Of a stretch of DNA of 64,000 nucleotides, positions 1 through 11,090 are shown one piece after another. The position numbers and the translations under genes were made by a program. Source of the DNA: Pyxicephalus adspersus (Eukaryota; Chordata; Amphibia; Anura; Pyxicephalidae); NCBI RefSeq assembly GCF_032062135.1, contig NC_092861.1, forward strand, positions 136,111,070 to 136,175,069. The letters run 5' to 3'. How positions within the stretch are numbered: the first letter of the stretch is position 1; each line of letters opens with the position of its first letter. The notes beneath the pieces were generated by a model that saw only the letters and a list, made by a program, of their open reading frames with translations, was not told where the DNA came from and did no database searches.

Positions 1-2682
1 CTCTCAATGTCCCAAATGGCCTAAATGTCTTTTTCATATGATTGTGTACCTGCATTGTCGCCTATCACATAAACTATCAATGGAGACTACAAGTGGCTGT
101 TTCAGCAAACATAACCCAGGCAAGGTACACCATTATCACCATCAGGAAATTCATCCAGAGAGTTGGCATGCAGCCATTAGTGTCACACATGTAGGCAGAA
201 AGTGGCAAAAGGGAGGCAGCAAGAAATCAGCAGCACTGAGATGCAACAAAGAATAAAAAAAGTTAATTGTGTATAGTACACAGTCCATTAGTAATCTAAA
301 TGTTAGATTTTCCATCCACAGTATAAACTTCCTTTTCCCTGTAAATCCCCTAAATAAATAAAAATGATATTTCACGCATACTTGTCCTTACAATTAGCTG
401 AATGTTTACTATTAATTCCAATTTTGCTCTGTAATCTCTCCTGCCCGTGACCTGCTGGATTTATGGCCTGATACATAGACACAGCTACTTCCACACTGTT
501 TATTAGTATAGATTTATGTCATTCAAAGTCAAAGGGAATCAATTTCACCATTGCCATATGCTGCTTAAATGTGCCACATTTGACTTACAGCCTCTGATTA
601 TATTCTTATGGCCTGCTCCACCAAACTGTGTCTTAATGCACCGAATGCAAATCTTGCATTCTTCATGCTGCAGTTTCCTTCCCACCTGGCAAACATAAGC
701 CAGTCTCCTTCTACCCATATGCAGTTAAATGTAACAAAATGGGAACAAGAAATGGGGATATTATTCCGGGAGACTGAAAAGCAATCAGTGCTGCGGAAGA
801 TATGGGCCAAGTGATTGCAGATGTAAAGGTGCCTTCCACCTACTCTAGCAGTTAGTACGTATGGATATATGTGGGTGGTGAGAATTAACGGAGTCACTGG
901 AGCTAAACATAGCCGAGTAGCAGCAAGGTCAGGAGAATTCATACTTGCCTGGCAGATTGGGAGTCACTGATTAAAAGCTCCACTTGCCATAGTGTTGCAG
1001 TAATGTCCCATCTTGTAACAAGGTAATAGATCTGGGATATGGTCACCTGTTAGAAGCTGGAGGCATTCAAGATCTGCTAGGAACAAAATTACATTTTAAA
1101 GCATGCGTTGTAGCTTTGCTTAAAGCGGAACTCAAGGCAGATAGGAAAGATATAAATTAATGTCAATCTGTACTTATTATCACATCATTAAACTGATTTT
1201 TTACCTTTATTCAACCCAATATTTGACTCTTGCAGGCGCACATGGTGTTAATAGGAGCATTCAGACAGGAGGAGAAAATATTGCTGTGCTACTTTACTGT
1301 CCACCCACCCCAAGGGGGTCATTTATAGAGTAGTGGTGTGCTATATATACAAAAAGGAAAAATACCACACATTTATTATGCACAGAAAAGTTCTAAAAAT
1401 ATTTTCTACACCACATTTGGGACACTGCAGCTGGCACAGACTAAGAGAACTCAATGAGAATTCTTTAAGAAAAAAAAACAGAAGCCCCCAAAATTCTCAA
1501 TTGAGAATATTGAGCCCTGTGATAAAAGAAAAGCTTGGTCATGTGATCTTCTAAAATCACATGACTAGCTGTGCCTCCAATTATCAAATGATCCAATAAT
1601 CCCTCTCTGCTTCATTCAGCAACAAGAACTCTGTGGAGCTTTGTTCCCTTTAAACTGCGGTTTGATTTTTATAAATGGGATGGGTTGCGATGTGTATAGT
1701 GTGGTTCGGAATAGCAAGGAACAGATAGCAGCACCCTCCTGGCATGGTTTTACAACAATCTTTTCAACTTACTCTCCTTTGAAAAAGTGATTACACCAGC
1801 ATAGCATATTACTTGCCCTCCCCCCTAACCTAAGGCCACCCACACACATCAATCATCCTTGGGCTGAGCACCCTTTAGAAATATATGTACACATGCTCAC
1901 AACTCTTATTGCCTGATTAATGATAATTAGCCCCAGAACTGTTTTCTGACCTACCCCTTGCAAAGATGCATGTGTACTCCCATCCCTCCCCAGAAGTGTT
2001 ATGCCACCCTAAAAGTACCATCCCCTGACCCATACGATGAGACATGGCAATAAAAAGCCAAATCCTTGCAAGGTAATTATGTTTTTGTGGCCTTATGCTT
2101 TTTTGTTGCACCTTTCCTCAACGTCCAAGATTGACTTATCAATTTATATATATTGTTAAATTTTGGTTAGGCTATCAAATATATTTACAAAGTCAAATAC
2201 ACCAAATGCCTAAACTTCATAATAACAGGCATGGTTTGGAAATAGATTTCCTACAAGCTTGAAACACAGGTGCGATGGTTAGGTGTTCAAAAACTGTTGA
2301 CCTAATTGTGTACATAGGCCATTCCTGTAAAGAAGGGTCCAGTTTGGAACAAGGAAAAAATGTCTATTCTTGATCCACAAAGGCATGCAGCTGTAAATTT
2401 ATTATAGAAATGACTTCTTATTCATAGCAACAAAAAGCTTTGTATTTGCCATAATAAAAGTTGTCGTGTGAAGGAAAGGAATGTAAAGTGGGTTGGTTTT
2501 AGTGATAATAAAACATGCAAGAGCAAACCCCAGTTATCAGTAGAATATTGTGTCATTTACATGTGCAGGCCTGGAGTAGGCAAAGTTCATGCCAGTATGT
2601 TGTTCTATCTGAGTACTAAAGATAATGCTGAAAATATAATGATACACATTCAAAGTTAGCCTCATACTGTCTTCCATCTATA
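1..2682. other. intergenic, no gene recognised
   Basis: No convincing exon, RNA gene or classified repeat was found here. Short open frames occur on both strands (for example 608-814 + and 598-942 -), but none resembles a family I can name. The + frame around 730-815 has a Trp/Glu-rich texture (WEQEMGILFRETE) loosely like the C-terminal part of L1/Tx1-type LINE ORF2, which I could not confirm. A short stretch at 1119-1140 (TTAAAGCGGAACTCAAGGC) looks like one end of the TTAA-flanked MITE-like family described elsewhere in this window. Confidence 0.5.
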
Positions 2683-3195
2683 CACAGTGTTCCACCAGAG
2701 GTTGTTAGTGGTTCCTTAAGCAATGAGCAATTTGTGCCTTTGGTTAGTTTAAAGTGTACCTAAACTCTGAATTTTGTCTTTACATCAAAGGGTAGACAAC
2801 CCTTTAATTTAAAGTAAAAATTTTGTTTGTGTTTTAAAAAAAAAAAGGGTGCAGCACCACTCCTTAAATCCTGATAGCCTAGGCTCGGAGGCTCCGGGCC
2901 GAAGACGGATACCAGTACGACGTGGGATCCGATGGAAGAAACCTCCCGACGGATAGACTGATCTGCGGGGATGAAGGTAAGTATGATTTTTTTTGTTTTG
3001 GGTTTACTTCCACTTTAACTGACACCAATGATCTTTTTGACTATCTGTAAGGGTGATATTCTTCCCACTGACCACCACACTAATGTACTGTGAGCTCTGG
3101 ATATAGTAATTGTAGCAGGGGATCCCCAAGACCTGAAAGTTTTTTTAAGGGTTTCTCAATGTTAAAAAGGTCAAGAAAGGCTGGTCAGTTCACCA
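2683..3195 (-). repeat. interspersed repeat 'A', interrupted by a MITE
   Basis: This is one of at least five related copies in the window (also near 12412-13004, 16878-17632, 25333-25575 and 50130-50882). Shared words include CACTGACCACCACACTAATG, 'tgtgagctctggatatagta' and a terminal 'ttaaaaaggtcaagaaaggctgg'-type end. In better copies the two ends are inverted versions of CCAGTGTTTCTCAACC. The element is split by a TTAA-flanked insertion at 2749-3018. I infer a non-autonomous DNA-transposon-like repeat; its superfamily is not determined. Confidence 0.65.
2749..3018. mobile_element. TTAA-flanked MITE-like element (Kolobok/piggyBac-type target)
   Basis: TTAA at 2749-2752 and TTAA at 3015-3018 flank an element whose ends are imperfect inverted repeats (AGTGTACCTAAAC against AGTGGAAGTAAAC read from the other strand). 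Removing the element and one TTAA joins the flanking repeat A cleanly (ggttagt-TTAA-ctgacacc), which shows an insertion with TTAA target duplication. Kolobok and piggyBac transposons both duplicate TTAA, and the outer TTAAAG is the usual start of Xenopus T2/Kolobok MITEs, so I favour Kolobok. The interior is GC-rich and has no coding capacity. Confidence 0.65.
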
Positions 3196-4084
3196 GAATA
3201 CTTCCTATATTAAATATGTTAGTTTTTATCTTTCCATTTTAAATTTATAAATTAAAATTATATACTCCAAGTCATTGTCACATCCAGTTTAAAAGATCAA
3301 AAAAACAATTTCAATATTTTCACATGAAGAAGCCACAGTAAGAGATAATTACAAATGATCATTTCTGCACATATGGAATGTACATTATATTATATGTAAA
3401 TCCTCCTAGTTGTAAAACTAGTACTAACATTCCATAATCCTATGCATAGCTGAAATGTCTGATTGTGATTGCATTGATATTTGAAATGCGATAAGAGCAA
3501 GAAGGTATGGAATATCACATTATTATTACAACTGAGGGCGTGTATAGCATTGGAGCTGAACTCCATGCAAACAGCTAAAAACACCAACGAATGCTGTTTT
3601 ACCTGCTAAAGAATGTTCATTCTGGCCATTCCATTCTGCAATTTGCACAGTTCTGCAGGCACTATGTTCTGTTGGACAGGTTTTTATCTGCTACAGTTGA
3701 GTAACAGGTTCAGTACAGGTCTTGTCCCTCTCCAGCCTGTGATTATAAACTCTGCTTTATGGTACTGCAAGAGGCTGGTTACAGGTGAAATTTAAGAACA
3801 TACAGGCTTGTGTATATACACATTTAAAGATGTAATAATGAAATTGGAGTGGTATTAATTTGTGTATTCTTTAGGACAGCTCAAAGAGTTCTGATATGTT
3901 TTAGTAAAGTGGGAATAGTAAATACAGAGAAGAGATTACAAAAACTTTTAGAAGGGTTACATCTATCAGAAAGGTTTATTCATATTTCTGCAGGCCATTG
4001 CAGTGGGTAATACATGCTTGTTAATATGGGTTATGTTGTCCATTTTGTTTAGGCTGGCCATTCATTTTAAATAGGCTTCTAACT
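3196..4084. other. intergenic, nothing identified
   Basis: This is AT-rich unique-looking sequence. The open frames at 3390-3587 (-) and 3613-3795 (+) have no recognisable motif. Confidence 0.5.
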
Positions 4085-4640
4085 CATGGCACTTCATAGA
4101 TGATGGATAACTGCAAGCTGTCCAGTCCCCAAAGCATATTATTTTTCCACTATGATTCACAGTTGGTATGAGGTTCTTTTTCTGAAATGCTCTCCTTATG
4201 TCTACTCTTACTGTGACCAAACAACGTGATCTTTGATTTATCAGTCAACAGTACCTTGTCCCAGAAGACCTGGTATTTGCTTGTATGTCGAACTGCAAAC
4301 TGTAATCTTGCTTCAAAGCTCTTCTTGGACAATAATTGATTTTTCCAATTCAATTTGAATTAGTGCAATCTCTTTCTGGTTGTAGTTGCATGCACTTTGA
4401 CACCAGCAGTTGCAAGACTTTTGTAAGCATTCTGCAGTGTAACTTCTGGACTTATTGAAATTTTCTTTTAGCATTACAGACAGCTCTTGGGCTGATTTTG
4501 CTTTGGCCAGCCAGTTCTGGCCAAAGCAAAAAGTACTGGTAAATAATTGATTTGAAATAATTTGGCAATCTTTGTAAATCTCTTGACAGGCTTATAGGCA
4601 CCAAACACCTTCCTATTGAGCCTTAGAGAAGTCCTAGTCC
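4085..4640 (-). pseudogene. Tc1/mariner-like transposase remnant
   Basis: Read on the minus strand, 4353 to 4150 encodes a 67-residue piece containing FEARLQFAVRHTSK and FWDKVLLTDKSKITLFG. This corresponds to the Tc1-family segment around the second catalytic Asp (usual form 'W..VLWSDESKI.LFG'). Upstream on the same strand (about 4354-4560) the reading continues with a Tc1-like stretch 'VKVHATTTRKRLH' that is broken by stops. After 4150 the frame shifts, and a decayed 'IPTVNH'-like segment follows. No complete DDE triad or intact terminal inverted repeats were seen, so this is a dead fragment of an old cut-and-paste transposon with no inferred activity. Confidence 0.8.
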
Positions 4641-5487
4641 TCCTTTAGTTCCTAGGAAGGGTCTAGCTATTGGCACCTAATCTGGAATATCTGATTCTAA
4701 TTTTAAAGTGCTACTTTTTCCAATAAAATTACATATGCTGAGTCAGTTTTGTGTGCCATACCTTATGTATATTAGGCACTTAACCCATGGGCACTTTCTT
4801 AATAAACAGCTTACATTTGCCTGTTCAAAAATGTTAAGAAACTGAATTTCCTTTCTCACATGTCTGTAATTCTCTGCATTGATTGTTCCTCTTGGGGTTT
4901 CGTTGTTAGTTTGCTGAATTACACTTGTGGGTTCTACTTCACTTGATTCTGTTTAAGACCTTGTCACTAAGAGGACAATCCATAAAATTTGCCTGGAAAT
5001 CACAAACCTGCAGCAGAATGAACGTCAAAGTCCCATAGGAAAGCTCTTCACCACTGTCCTCCGAGGGAGTTGTGTGGAACAATTCATGGCTCTACATCCT
5101 TATAGCACTGTCACACAATACAATGCACAGATAAATTCTCATTTGACAATAGGTAAAATAAAATTGAATGTGTATTAAAGAAGGAAAACATTGCAAGAAA
5201 TACTTTTTTGTAAAGTGGAAGGAAATTTTTCTTTTTTTGGTTTAGTGCACTCTATAGGTAGTAAGCCAAGGCAAGATGTTACAAAGCCAATATAATGAAA
5301 GCCTCATGGGTAATCACAAGTGTTCGTTGGTCCCTAGCAGGCTTAGGCTTAGTCAATGGACCTCAGTTCTGGGGTCTCCTATCTGTTTTTGAGAAGTTAC
5401 TGCCCCTGTGATGGTGTTGCGTGCAACTTTTACAACCTCTATATTCATTGGACACAAGAGATTATCAACCTTGCTACCTAGATAATT
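4641..5487. other. intergenic, nothing firm
   Basis: The first 150 bases may be the decayed end of the Tc1-like element above. The rest shows no gene. The frame at 5353-5631 (-) overlaps the Penelope-like motif at 5488 and is not a recognisable protein. Confidence 0.4.
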
Positions 5488-5540
5488 CATTCCTGAAGAA
5501 GTAGCTATAATACTGCAAAACACGTCAAATTGATTTTTTT
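5488..5540 (+). repeat. Penelope-like / hammerhead-like fragment (decayed)
   Basis: The motif CTGAAGA is followed by AGTA...TACT, which can form a short stem, and then by GCAAAACACGTC. The order matches the pattern CTGANGA-stem-GAAA-short stem-GTC seen more cleanly at 7416-7458. Here the GAAA core has become AAAA and I see no good outer stem, so this copy would not be functional as a ribozyme. Confidence 0.4.
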
Positions 5541-5674
5541 TTGCCCCTCTAATGAAATAATGGATTATTAGATATATCCCTAGAGAGGTGATTCTTTGAT
5601 TACTTGATGATTGAAAGGACTTCTTATGCATATCATAGCAAACACACCAGTGACTCTACAACATATTATAAATA

Positions 5675-5678
<4 letters not shown>

Positions 5679-5742
<64 letters not shown>
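5679..5742. repeat. (TA)n microsatellite
   Basis: This is an uninterrupted TA dinucleotide run of about 60 bp, bounded on the right by ATAATAATTA. Confidence 0.95.
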
Positions 5743-5743
<1 letters not shown>

Positions 5744-6514
5744 ATAATTACAATTTCCATGAACATTGGTACTCATTAAGTAAGTGCCATTCTACAAGGA
5801 ATAAAGCTTAGATTACGATGCAGAGTTGCTGCCCTAACTCACTAAATTTTGCAAAAAAAGCTCACTTTGAGCTACTGAGGTCTATAATTATTAGGCTTTT
5901 TTAGGCAGAAAGTAAGGAGCTGCAAAAAAACTGTGAATAAGATCAGACAGCTCCATCCACTTACTGGATAAAAGAACACTTAATATTCATATGCCATACT
6001 TCATATTCGTGTTAAAAAAAATGAAACAGAAGTTTCTATACACCTTCCAATAAATACCCAAAATAAAAAATAAAAAGAAATGGAAAAGAGTGGAAAAAAA
6101 TTTAGGGGTATTTAAAACTTTATAATAGTAAAGCAAAAAGTAAGGGAAAATCTTCAGATGGGGACACCTGTTCAGAGGACATCTGTCAAAGATGTAAATT
6201 TCCCTTTACTATTTATATATTTAGTTGAGCAGCTAATATACAGATACCCTAAAAAATGTTGTGCTTGTGCCCAATCCCACTTATATCTTATGATGGACAA
6301 CATTCTGCCTGGAATGGATATAAGATACTTCATTTCCACATACTGGGAAGTTGCTAAACACAGCAGCTGCATGTGCAGATGGCAGTCAGAGGATAGGGAT
6401 ACTAGAAAAGGGATTATGAAATTATAATGAGGTTTTGTTATGTGGCCATTTTAGATCCAAACAGGGCTTTGCAGAGTCAAGCTTTCAAAGCTACAGAGGC
6501 TTGTAGCCATTTGT
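5743..6514. other. intergenic, nothing identified
   Basis: This is AT-rich sequence. The open frames at 6158-6427 (+) and 6172-6372 (-) overlap each other and resemble no family I know. Confidence 0.5.
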
Positions 6515-6871
6515 ATTGTAGCCATTAGGCTACAATACAAAAAGCTACTCCTATTTGTAGTTCACATTGTAGCTGGCATTCTGCAAAAGTTCAGGCCAGG
6601 TATTCTGAACTTCGCCCATTCTGAGTACCTTGCCACCTCTTGGTGATATAGGGCCTGATTTATTAAAGCACTCAAAGGCTGGAGAGGATACACTTTCATC
6701 AGTGAACCTGGGCGATCCAGCAAACCTGGAAAGGATCTGGCTCAGTATTGAAAATATTCGCTAAAACATAGCAAATGACTTATGAAATCCATTCCAGTTT
6801 TGCTTGATCACCCAAGTTCACTGATGAAAGTGTATCCTCGCCAGCCTTGGGGAGTTTAGTAAATCAGGCCC
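6515..6871 (+). mobile_element. composite non-autonomous element, copy 1
   Basis: The left part, 6515-6650, contains CTACAATACAAAAAGCTACT and CTGAGTACCTTGCC. It is joined to a palindromic part, 6651-6871, that begins GGGCCTGATTTATTAAAGC and ends TTAGTAAATCAGGCCC. The two arms of the palindrome share CACTTTCATCAGTGAACC and its reverse complement. The same left part and palindrome recur as one unit in inverted orientation at 10601-10905, so they moved or were copied together. The palindrome alone recurs at about 10965-11090, 47836-48008, 52104-52300 and 58453-58575. There is no coding capacity, and I take it to be a MITE-type repeat. Confidence 0.7.
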
Positions 6872-7415
6872 AAAGGGAGGGAGGTTGCTCAGTACTGATT
6901 CATGTCATAAGAGAAATAAGCTAACACTCCACCTTTAATCCTGCCTGTAAAGCATTCACAGTTCACCAACAGATTGTACTTTTTGTGGATCTCATCAAAG
7001 AACATTAATTCTTATTCCCTCGGGTGGGCCGTGGTATAACATACAGCAGTTATTGGTAGCTCTAAAGGGAAATGTACAGCCAGATTGCAATGTGGGTGCT
7101 GAGGGTAAATACAACCTATACATTAGAGCAATTTGTGTAATGGAAGTTAATGTGCTGCAATGCACTTCACTCTGAAAAGTACCCCAGTGCAAAATACTAA
7201 CACTATCTTATAATTTTCCTATTCATATGAGAATTAAGTAGGACTCCATACCAGACATAGTTGTATCTCTTCTTACTATATCTGAAAATTTAAACATCAA
7301 TTTGCAATATAACCATCATTGCATATAACTATTTACTATGTATAGTTATTTGTGATTTCCAACTGTCACTGATATGTATTCCTTCTGTGCACACAGACCA
7401 TAAATCATATAAAGT
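6872..7415. other. intergenic, nothing identified
   Basis: Short frames at 6995-7192 (-) and 7329-7529 (-) have no recognisable motif, and the second overlaps the Penelope-like debris. Confidence 0.5.
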
Positions 7416-7470
7416 CATATCCCCCTGAGGAAGCCTAATCTGCGAAACGCGTCGGGGACTTGTAAACGGA
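7416..7470 (+). ncRNA. hammerhead-ribozyme-like motif in Penelope-like debris
   Basis: The order is UCCCC (7420-7424), CTGAGGA (7425-7431), a short variable stem region, GAAA (7444-7447), a very short stem III region, GTC (7451-7453) and GGGGA (7454-7458). UCCCC and GGGGA pair as stem I, and AC/GT around the GC loop could form a minimal stem III. Conserved CUGANGA and GAAA cores with a tiny stem III are features of the minimal hammerheads described in Penelope-like retroelements. Stem II here is weak (only GC/GC with a bulged A), so activity is doubtful. No Penelope reverse transcriptase or GIY-YIG frame was seen nearby. Confidence 0.4.
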
Positions 7471-9654
7471 AAATACGGTCTTATTATATTATTACCTTTT
7501 CTCATTTTTCTTTGCTGTCTACTGTTCATGCTAGCAACAATTTGTCTAATAAAACATCCTATTTCTGTGACTCAAAACAGAAATAGGTGTAACTAACAGA
7601 ACACGTTATGTTAACCTGCAATAATACTTTTACTTCTGTGTTTCTTGTATAACACAACCAGGCAAGACAATGTACTACATGTTCTAGGTTTGTGAACTAT
7701 GTATTAGTATTAGTAAAATATTATTGTTTGAAGACCTTGTTATATATGAAGTAAATATTTAATAATACATTCATAGCTTGACTTAAAACTCTTGAACCTC
7801 AAAACCTCTTTCTTTGCTTTCTCCTTGCACTCCATGGTTTTTCTGTAATTTGATATACTAAAGAGAGAGGCCCAACTGCATAGACTCCTATTATCTTGGG
7901 GAGAACAGGGAACATCCCCATCACCCCCTCCTTCCCCCCTTTCTCCCTCTCCCTTCCGGTATTACCGGATATTTGTATTCAAAATACTAACACACTGCAT
8001 TAAAAGATGTCCCTACTGTTTATTGTAGTGCCTAGTGTTGAAAAAGATGACACATATTCCTATATTATGTCTGTTCAAATGCATTGGATACTCAGTCATT
8101 TTAATTCTTAGATTCCTCCACTATTGGCTTCCATTTGATCCTGCGTCATCCTGGATTCTTTCTTCATTGTGCAAAGTCTTCCAAGTCCATGTGTTCAATG
8201 ACAATAATTGATTCTTCACCAATGTTTTAGAAAAATGTCAGATTCACTGACATTCACTCTAATCATGTCTGAATTGTTTGATTTAAGGTTTAACACTGAG
8301 AATCATAGGGGTAAGTAAAAAAAAAAATTTTTTTTCCCAAACATAATGGAGGGCACTGTATATTCATTCTAAATACTTATTTAACCTATGATGGGCAATT
8401 TCCTGAATTGGTGTATTTATTATTATCAAAATAATCTCTCTTCCTTTCTATGACACCTCACAGAACCTAACAATTATCAAGTGTACAGCAATCTCCGTGA
8501 ATCAATATCTACTTACAAAATGCAGCAAAAACCCCAACCTATAAAACATTCATTTCTATTTGTTATATACATGGCATATTTAGTTGGTATGTAATAAATT
8601 GGTAAAAAAAAGTTGGAGTTTTTGGATTTTAATACTTGCATATCAATGACACTTTAGTGAACTTTGCAATCCCCAACCACAGCTACCGATACACCAGGAT
8701 TAGACATAATTGATACATCTACACATGTACATCTTTTGTACAACATTTCAATCAATAAACATTTATGGAGACTAAACAAGCAATTTATAAACTTCCTTTG
8801 GTTGCTGAGAGGGACATGTGCATGGGGTTAAATCTGTGTGTTACAGTTAATTGTATCATGAAAGTCAACAGGCCCTGTCAAAACTTTCAGATGCTTATGC
8901 AGAAATATTTCTCTGGGGTTCTGCGGTTAAGCATGCCATCTATCAAGAGACAGACTGTAGGGATATATCACTGCTGACAAGCAGATAGAGCCAGCTCTGC
9001 GGGACATTGAAGGAATGGAGGATGCAGGGAGCCTAGCTGTCAGTCCAGCCAGGTATCCACATATCAGTGTTATTGTGCTATATTATATCAGTCCTGGTAC
9101 TAATGACAAGATATACATATATGTACTATTGTGACAATTGTAGAGAAAACTCAAATATATACTCACTGGAAATAATGGATGTAACTATTAGGTGACAGTG
9201 CTTAGATTTGTTTTTTTGTAGTGGTTTACCAGCAAGATTTATTGGTTTATAATGGTTTACCACAATATATACTTTATACTGGTTTACTACAACCAGAGTT
9301 GGCACTGGTTATGTGTCCTTGACCTTGATGCTTTACCACAATTAACTCCCCTATGTCTAAATACAGAAAACCAGTACTTAGCACATATGGTGGCTGCCCA
9401 ATCTGTTACTGGACAGTGACACTGAAAGGAGAAGCTGCACAGTGATAAGTTTATCTCTCCACCACTCAGCTTTCTCTTCCTATCAGCTAATTGGTTTCTT
9501 GTACTGCTCCTTCTTCTCACACGCCAGCCCTGCTATACAGGGACTGCAAGATGCTCATACCAGGTCATATGCAAGTATTTGGACTGCTTGCATTTAATGC
9601 ACTTTTAGGTGAATTTATAATTACAGAAATACATTAATCTGCCCAGAATTCAAC
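7471..9654. other. intergenic, nothing identified
   Basis: This is AT-rich sequence with a pyrimidine-rich patch near 7915-7960. Frames at 8765-8977 (+) and 9287-9520 (-) have no recognisable domain. Confidence 0.5.
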
Positions 9655-9878
9655 CTTAAACTGGAACTTAACCCACATGTCCCTGTTCCAACGCGGGTGC
9701 GGCATCTTCAGGTGCCCAGGGGTTCATTCATTTCCAGCATGCGCAAACCGTGCAACAAAAGCTGAGCTGCGCATGAGCATGAAATTTGACAGCTGGGCAG
9801 GGATCGGACAGGTAAGAACAGTTATTGCAGACTGGTCCTTTCCCCGTCCCTTGATCACCATTTTTTTAAAGTAGGACA
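9655..9878. repeat. possible TTAA-type MITE-like repeat
   Basis: It starts CTTAAACTGGAACTTAACCC and ends with a T run and TTTAAAGTAGGACATGG. The end words resemble the TTAAAGTGGAACTAAAC ends of other copies in this window, and the interior is GC-rich compared with its flanks. The ends are not clean inverted repeats, so this is a tentative assignment. Confidence 0.4.
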
Positions 9879-10600
9879 TGGATTCATGGGTCACATTAAT
9901 GACCTGTGAAGTGTTTATTAGTGTATTCAATAGTTTCTTACTTAATTCCCCACACCAAGTTTACAGATCACAAGCTCTAGTTTCACTTTGGTTGGTGAAA
10001 ACCCAGCACCTCTCCTTTCTGATGTCAGGGGCACCCCACCATTACCATTTACAGTCTCACATGTAAGCATGATTGTAATAAAACACATATGTTTATATGA
10101 AACCAGGGTGGGGAAACATGTCAGATTCTAAGCTTTTCCAGAATTTAGCTTTTTGCGGCAAGCACAGTAATATTATATTTTATTGGAGGCAAATGCAGCT
10201 ACAGGACCGTATTAAGCAGTCAGCTCCGCTCCCTGATGTGTTTCTGTATGTTTCTTTCAAGTCCTAAGTTTAAACGAAAACCCCATGCAAACTAGTTTTC
10301 AAAGGCGGTTCTCAGCATGTGTTTCTGATGCGTGACAAATAATCTCCGGCATTTGTCAGCTTTGTATCTTATGATACCTTTTAAAAATGCACTTTGACTA
10401 CAGAAACTGTGGGCTCTCTTGGTGTGGCCTCTGCTTATTTGGATTTCACTACCCATCAGGACCTTTGCAGAAGAAAGTGTTTATTGAGTAACTTTTAATG
10501 ATTTTGGGTAAACTCTTTTTTAAGTTTGTATGTTTTCAAACTGATAATATTTAATGTATGATGAAAGCATTTTTTATAACCTGAAATAGGAGGTATACAT
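9879..10600. other. intergenic; possible unique non-repeat block
   Basis: There is no gene. The stretch 10250-10460 has mixed, high-complexity composition with none of the window's repeat words, unlike its neighbours. I note it only as a candidate conserved non-coding block; nothing in the sequence alone proves constraint. Confidence 0.3.
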
Positions 10601-10905
10601 GGGCTGAAAGTTGTCAGAGGCTGGAGAAGATACACTTTCATCAGTGAACCTGAGTGATCAAGCAAACCTGGAAAGTCTTTTGTATTTGTTAGCAAGTGGT
10701 TTCAATCCTTGTCCAGATCCATCCCAGGTTTGCTGGATCGCACAGGTTCACTGGTGAAAGTGTATCCTCTCCAGCTTTGGAGAGCTTTGATAAATCAGGT
10801 TCTTTATCACTAAGAGGCGGCATGGTACTCAGGGTGGGTGGAGTTGAGAATACCTGGCCTGCACTTTTGCAGGAGTAGCTTTTTGTATTGTAGCTTATTG
10901 TAGAT
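10601..10905 (-). mobile_element. composite non-autonomous element, copy 2
   Basis: This is the reverse-orientation counterpart of 6515-6871. The palindromic part (10601-10800, with CACTTTCATCAGTGAACC near its left end and GAGAGCTTTGATAAATCAGG at its right end) is followed by the side block (10801-10905, with AAGAGGCGGCATGGTACTC and AGCTTTTTGTATTGTAGC). The junction between the blocks matches copy 1 when reverse complemented. Confidence 0.7.
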
Positions 10906-10964
10906 GATACAGAAAAATAGACCAGTTGGGCTGGGTCCCGGCATGAATGTCAAGGTTTTCCGTT

Positions 10965-11090
10965 TTCTGCTATTTGATAGCAAGTGTTTTCAATCCTGGA
11001 CCAGGTCCATTCCAGGTTTTTTGGATCACCCAGGTTCACTGATGTAAGTGTAACCTCTCCAGCCTTGGAGAGCTTTAATAAATCAGGCCC
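10965..11090. mobile_element. half copy of the palindromic MITE
   Basis: It contains the right arm only: GGTTTTTTGGATCACCCAGG, then TTCACTGATGTAAGTGTAAC, then CCAGCCTTGGAGAGC and AATAAATCAGGCCC. The mirror left arm is missing. Confidence 0.65.

Noticed and set aside
598..942. Possible LINE (L1/Tx1) ORF2 fragment
   Set aside because: The resemblance is only a Trp/Glu-rich texture over about 25 residues, with no catalytic motif.
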